Notes under the pieces: model-generated
Seen by the model: only the letters and a program-made list of their open reading frames with translations
Databases searched by the model: none
What the model was told of the DNA's origin: nothing
In this document: positions 60,592 to 64,000 of the stretch, in pieces
Position numbering within the stretch: the stretch's first letter is position 1
How the letters are laid out: each line of letters starts with the position of its first letter
Translations under genes and position numbers: made by a program
NCBI RefSeq assembly: GCF_000422085.1
Contig: NC_021741.1
Coordinates: 4,030,001-4,094,000, forward strand
Direction of reading: 5' to 3'
DNA from: Serratia liquefaciens ATCC 27592
GTDB lineage: Bacteria; Pseudomonadota; Gammaproteobacteria; Enterobacterales; Enterobacteriaceae
Length of the DNA stretch: 64,000 nucleotides

Positions 60592-61005
60592 TTAAGTGCG
60601 GATTTTGCCGCGCAGCGCTTTCGTTGCGCCTTTACGTACTTTGCCTTCCAGCCGACGTAATTTAGCCCCTTTCGTGGGCTTGGTCGCTCTGCGCGCTTTT
60701 TCCACCACCATCGCCTGCTGAATCAGCGCCACCAATCTGGCCAACGCCGCCTCACGGTTTAATTCCTGGCTACGATATTCCTGCGCTTTAATAATCACCA
60801 CCCCATCGGCGGTAATTAAATGATTATTCAGGGCCAGCAGCCTTTCCTTATAATACTCTGGCAGGCTGGATGCCCGGATGTCAAAGCGCAAATGGATGGC
60901 CGTTGAGGCTTTGTTCACGTGCTGGCCACCCGCACCCTGCGCGCGGATCGCCGTCAATTCCAGCTCGTTATCCGGTATGACAACGCTTCTCGACAGTTCC
61001 AGCAC
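60592..61005 (-). CDS. arfB: ArfB (YaeJ), ribosome-rescue peptidyl-tRNA hydrolase
   Basis: A 137-residue release-factor-like protein. The GGQ motif is at 26-28 ([14 protein letters not shown]), and the basic C-terminal tail ([23 protein letters not shown]) enters the mRNA channel of stalled ribosomes. It rescues non-stop complexes independently of tmRNA. The start is 3 bases from the yaeQ stop, so the two are cotranscribed; nlpE follows. Confidence 0.95.
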   Translation of the reverse strand: MLELSRSVVIPDNELELTAIRAQGAGGQHVNKASTAIHLRFDIRASSLPEYYKERLLALNNHLITADGVVIIKAQEYRSQELNREAALARLVALIQQAMVVEKARRATKPTKGAKLRRLEGKVRKGATKALRGKIRT

Positions 61006-61008
61006 CGA

Positions 61009-61557
61009 TCACACCTGCGCCTGTTGCCATTCGGCAAACTGGATTTCCAGACTATTCTGAGCATCAGAAAGCCAGATAGTTCCCTCTTGCAGCGTGGCCT
61101 GCAGCGTCATATTACGGCTGGCCAAGGCCGCCAGCTTGCTTAATTGTTCATCATCCAGGAAACGGATGCTTAGGTTTTTGTGGTTTGCCACTTTGCTCTG
61201 CATCGATTGCCACCATACGTGGCCTGCACGCTCCCCGTAGGCGTAAAGCACCACTCGCGGAGACTGATTACAGGCTTTCTTGATGCGCTTCTCATCAGGC
61301 AGACCCATTTCGATCCACATTTCCAGCCCGTTATGGTCATTACGCTGCCAGATTTCCGGTTCATCTTCAGCACTCAGGCCTTTGGTGAATACCAGGCGCT
61401 CGTCGGCGTGGCAAATCCAGGCCAGCAGGCGCAGCATCATGCGCTGTTCGGTTTCGGAAGGGTGTTGGGCCAGGGTAAGCGTGGCGTCGTGGTAGAAATG
61501 ACGATCCATATCAGCGATATTGACCGTGGCTTTATAAATGGTAGCTTTCAGCGCCAT
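61009..61557 (-). CDS. yaeQ: YaeQ, PD-(D/E)XK-like protein
   Basis: A 182-residue YaeQ-family protein beginning [22 protein letters not shown]. The family has a PD-(D/E)XK nuclease-like fold of unknown role; [17 protein letters not shown] and [10 protein letters not shown] are conserved. I used ATG 61557, which matches E. coli YaeQ; the frame is open 53 codons further but that part faces yaeP and has no conservation. It is divergent from yaeP. Confidence 0.92.
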   Translation of the reverse strand: MALKATIYKATVNIADMDRHFYHDATLTLAQHPSETEQRMMLRLLAWICHADERLVFTKGLSAEDEPEIWQRNDHNGLEMWIEMGLPDEKRIKKACNQSPRVVLYAYGERAGHVWWQSMQSKVANHKNLSIRFLDDEQLSKLAALASRNMTLQATLQEGTIWLSDAQNSLEIQFAEWQQAQV

Positions 61558-61722
61558 GGGTGACCTCATAATTATCAGGCGACAGTGTACTTGATTTGGC
61601 CCAACCGCTGCCAGGCAAAGCGCAGTGCGAAAGCCGCGCGCAGGTGCTAATAACTCCAGAATAGCTGTGCTATAGTCGTCTAGGATAGAGTCAAGCTCCG
61701 AGAGCCTGCGCCTCATCGCTAA

Positions 61723-62212
<490 letters not shown>

Positions 62213-62230
62213 TTTTTCGGTAACGCCATC

Positions 62231-62260
62231 CCAACAGGGCAGCCCAACGGCTGCCCTCGT
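62231..62260 (+). terminator. yaeP-rof terminator
   Basis: GGGCAGCC pairs with GGCTGCCC, followed by TCGTCATTT, about 25 bases after rof. Confidence 0.65.
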
Positions 62261-62280
62261 CATTTAGAGCTTCAGGCTGG

Positions 62281-62598
62281 TTAGGGTTTAAGACTGGCAT
62301 AGTAAGCAGCCAGATCGGCAATATCGTCATCGGACAGCGCTGAAACATAGGCTTTCATCACCTCTGCCTGGCCACCGTTACGTTCGCCTTTCTTATAAGC
62401 CTGCAGCGCATGCTCCAGGTACATGGCGTTTTGCCCAGCCAGATTAGGATACATTGGCACCGAGACCTTCCCTTCAGCACCGTGGCATGCCATGCAACTG
62501 GCAGATTTGTCTTTGCCTGCCGCCGCATCCCCCGCCGCCATAGCCGGCAAACTGCACAAACCAACCAACACCGCTATTGCGCTCACAAATTTCATCAT
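62281..62598 (-). CDS. Periplasmic c-type cytochrome (c553-like)
   Basis: A 105-residue cytochrome: signal peptide (about 1-21, [10 protein letters not shown]), haem site CMACH (C35, C38, H39) and likely axial Met in [10 protein letters not shown]. Small class I cytochromes of this shape shuttle electrons in the periplasm; its partners are not in the window. In E. coli rof and tilS are neighbours without this gene, so it is an insertion. The ATG pair at 62598/62595 follows AGGAGC. Confidence 0.88.
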   Translation of the reverse strand: MMKFVSAIAVLVGLCSLPAMAAGDAAAGKDKSASCMACHGAEGKVSVPMYPNLAGQNAMYLEHALQAYKKGERNGGQAEVMKAYVSALSDDDIADLAAYYASLKP

Positions 62599-62615
62599 TG
62601 CTCCTTACGCTCTTA

Positions 62616-63926
62616 TTATTTTTTACGCCACTGCAGCCGCAGGGGTTGCTGCCCCTCGGCGGGTTGTCCGGCCTCGCTGACAAAAACGCCCAGCGCAGCG
62701 ATAAGTTGGTCATCATAATAGATCAAAGGAGTACGCTCACGCTGCCACGGTGGAATACCCAACTCTTGCCACAGTTTTTTGATCGGCCGGGAATGCGTGC
62801 GCCCCAGGATGCGGAGCTTGCCCTGAGCGCTAAAGCGAACGCTCACTTTTTGCAGTGGCTGCGGAGCGCGCAGGACAATATCGCCCTCCCCACTCACCAG
62901 CTCACCCAGGCCATCCGGCAACATCAGCGGCTCTGTCAACGACCACTCCAGGCAGGTTTGACGCAGATCGGCCATCAATGGCAACAGGTATAGGCGCCGA
63001 CGGAAACGGCGGATCTGATATTGCCCCAGCTGTAGCTGAGGTTCGGCATCTTCACGGCTGAGCGCCACTTCGTGCCACAGACGCTGCAACTGTTCGCGTG
63101 AGGGCATGCTTGCGCCACGTGCTGCGATCCAACGGCGTAACAAAGCAAAACGTCGGGCCGGCGAGCATCCCAACAAACCGTCAATCGCCAGCGCATTTTC
63201 TTCATCGAGCAGCGAGTGCAACTGCTCTGCCAGCAGCTCATCCAACAGTTGCTCTTGCTCAGCACACAGGCTGGCACTACGCGCCGTCGCGGCGGCAAAA
63301 TGCGGCCAGCGCTGATTCAACAGTGGCAATACCTGCAGGCGTAGAAAGTTGCGATCGAAGCGCGAGTCCTGGTTACTGTCATCTTCAATCCAACTGAGCT
63401 GATGCTGCTGGGCATAGGCTTCCAACTGCTGCCGGGAACTGCCCAGCAATGGACGTAACAAGCCGTTATTTCCCAATGAGGTTTGCGCAGCCATTGCCGA
63501 CAGGCCCGCCGGGCCGCTGCCGCGCTTTAACGCCAAAAGAAAGGTTTCACATTGATCGTCAAGGTGTTGCGCGGTGAGCAAGGTTTCATCCGCGGCCAGC
63601 GTGGCAGCAAAAGCGGAATAGCGCGCCGCCCGGGCCGCGGCTTCAATGCCGTCCTGACGGCCGTCGACCTGCACATATTGCACCACCAATGGCAGTTGCC
63701 AGGCGGCACATTGTTGGCGACAGTGTTCCACCCACCGATCGGCAAAAGAACTCAGGCCGTGGTGCACGTGCACCGCGCGTAGCTGCAACTCCGGCAGTTG
63801 TTGACGCAACTGCACCAGCAAGTGCAGCAGTACGCTGGAATCCAGCCCGCCGCTGAATGCCACCAGCAAGTGCCGGCGCGCTCCCAGCTGACGGGCAAGC
63901 TGTCCAGATAATTGATTGCTATTCAT
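62616..63926 (-). CDS. tilS: TilS, tRNA(Ile)-lysidine synthase
   Basis: A 436-residue N-type ATP pyrophosphatase that makes lysidine at C34 of tRNA-Ile(CAU), converting AUG reading to AUA. The PP-loop VAFSGGLDSSVLLHLL lies at about 22-37; AQHLDDQCETFLLALKRGSG follows. The C-terminal part (about 260-436) is the tRNA-binding region with RTHSRPIKKLWQELGIPPW. Full length for the family. Its 5' end is complete; any gene before it lies outside. Confidence 0.96.
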   Translation of the reverse strand: MNSNQLSGQLARQLGARRHLLVAFSGGLDSSVLLHLLVQLRQQLPELQLRAVHVHHGLSSFADRWVEHCRQQCAAWQLPLVVQYVQVDGRQDGIEAAARAARYSAFAATLAADETLLTAQHLDDQCETFLLALKRGSGPAGLSAMAAQTSLGNNGLLRPLLGSSRQQLEAYAQQHQLSWIEDDSNQDSRFDRNFLRLQVLPLLNQRWPHFAAATARSASLCAEQEQLLDELLAEQLHSLLDEENALAIDGLLGCSPARRFALLRRWIAARGASMPSREQLQRLWHEVALSREDAEPQLQLGQYQIRRFRRRLYLLPLMADLRQTCLEWSLTEPLMLPDGLGELVSGEGDIVLRAPQPLQKVSVRFSAQGKLRILGRTHSRPIKKLWQELGIPPWQRERTPLIYYDDQLIAALGVFVSEAGQPAEGQQPLRLQWRKK

Positions 63927-64000
63927 TGATTAGGCTTAATAACGTCCAGATAGCTGCACGTTACCCCCCGCCATACCATCAATCAAGCATTAACCGCACG

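Overview
The window is 64 kb of ordinary enterobacterial chromosome. Gene content and order point to a Serratia-like member of the Yersiniaceae; the genus is an inference from recalled protein sequences and could not be checked by search. No prophage, plasmid, transposase, CRISPR array or defence island is visible. Most long stretches follow Escherichia coli gene order in separate syntenic blocks, with short accessory insertions between them.

Layout. (1) 0.4-14.5 kb is accessory or lineage-specific: an IprA-like regulator, GNAT acetyltransferases, a methyltransferase, DoxX, smrA, a membrane-anchored AraC regulator beside a secreted hydrolase, a LysR/MFS efflux pair, the acid-shock gene asr with a 33-codon ydgU-like ORF behind it, an ElaB/YqjD-type protein, and a MocR regulator facing an AhpD-like gene. 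(2) 14.6-18.5 kb is nrdHIEF, the class Ib ribonucleotide reductase operon, preceded by two NrdR boxes 31 bp apart. (3) 18.6-25.7 kb lies where E. coli passes directly from nrdF to proV. It holds a DUF1289 gene, an SDR/LysR pair, a metallo-beta-lactamase-fold hydrolase, and a 2-hydroxycarboxylate transporter divergent from a CitA/DcuS-type two-component system. (4) 26.1-38.9 kb is proVWX with two tandem proX genes, a LysR/MFS pair, ygaZH, mprA(emrR), an outer-membrane factor gene, and emrAB. (5) 38.9-47.5 kb is yfiF, trxC, tapT, patZ (with a 127-bp ERIC element in its leader), pssA, yfiM and kgtP. (6) 47.7-53.3 kb is a complete rRNA operon on the minus strand: 16S, tRNA-Ile, tRNA-Ala, 23S, 5S. 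(7) 53.3-64 kb is gmhB, metNIQ, rcsF, trmO, proS, nlpE, arfB, yaeQ, yaeP, rof, a cytochrome c gene and tilS.

How the genes work together. NrdHIEF makes deoxyribonucleotides under low-iron or oxidative conditions. ProVWX imports glycine betaine under osmotic stress. MprA represses EmrAB, which here has its own outer-membrane partner. MetNIQ imports methionine and has three MetJ boxes. RcsF and NlpE are outer-membrane sensors feeding Rcs and Cpx.

Points worth a second look are mostly regulatory or structural: two interlaced palindromes upstream of kgtP, a nested inverted-repeat leader before ygaZ, an RstA box upstream of asr, the divergent proX copy next to proW, the ERIC element at patZ, an efflux outer-membrane factor inside the emr operon, and an rRNA operon whose flanks match two different E. 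coli rrn loci. I found no convincing wholly new multi-gene system.
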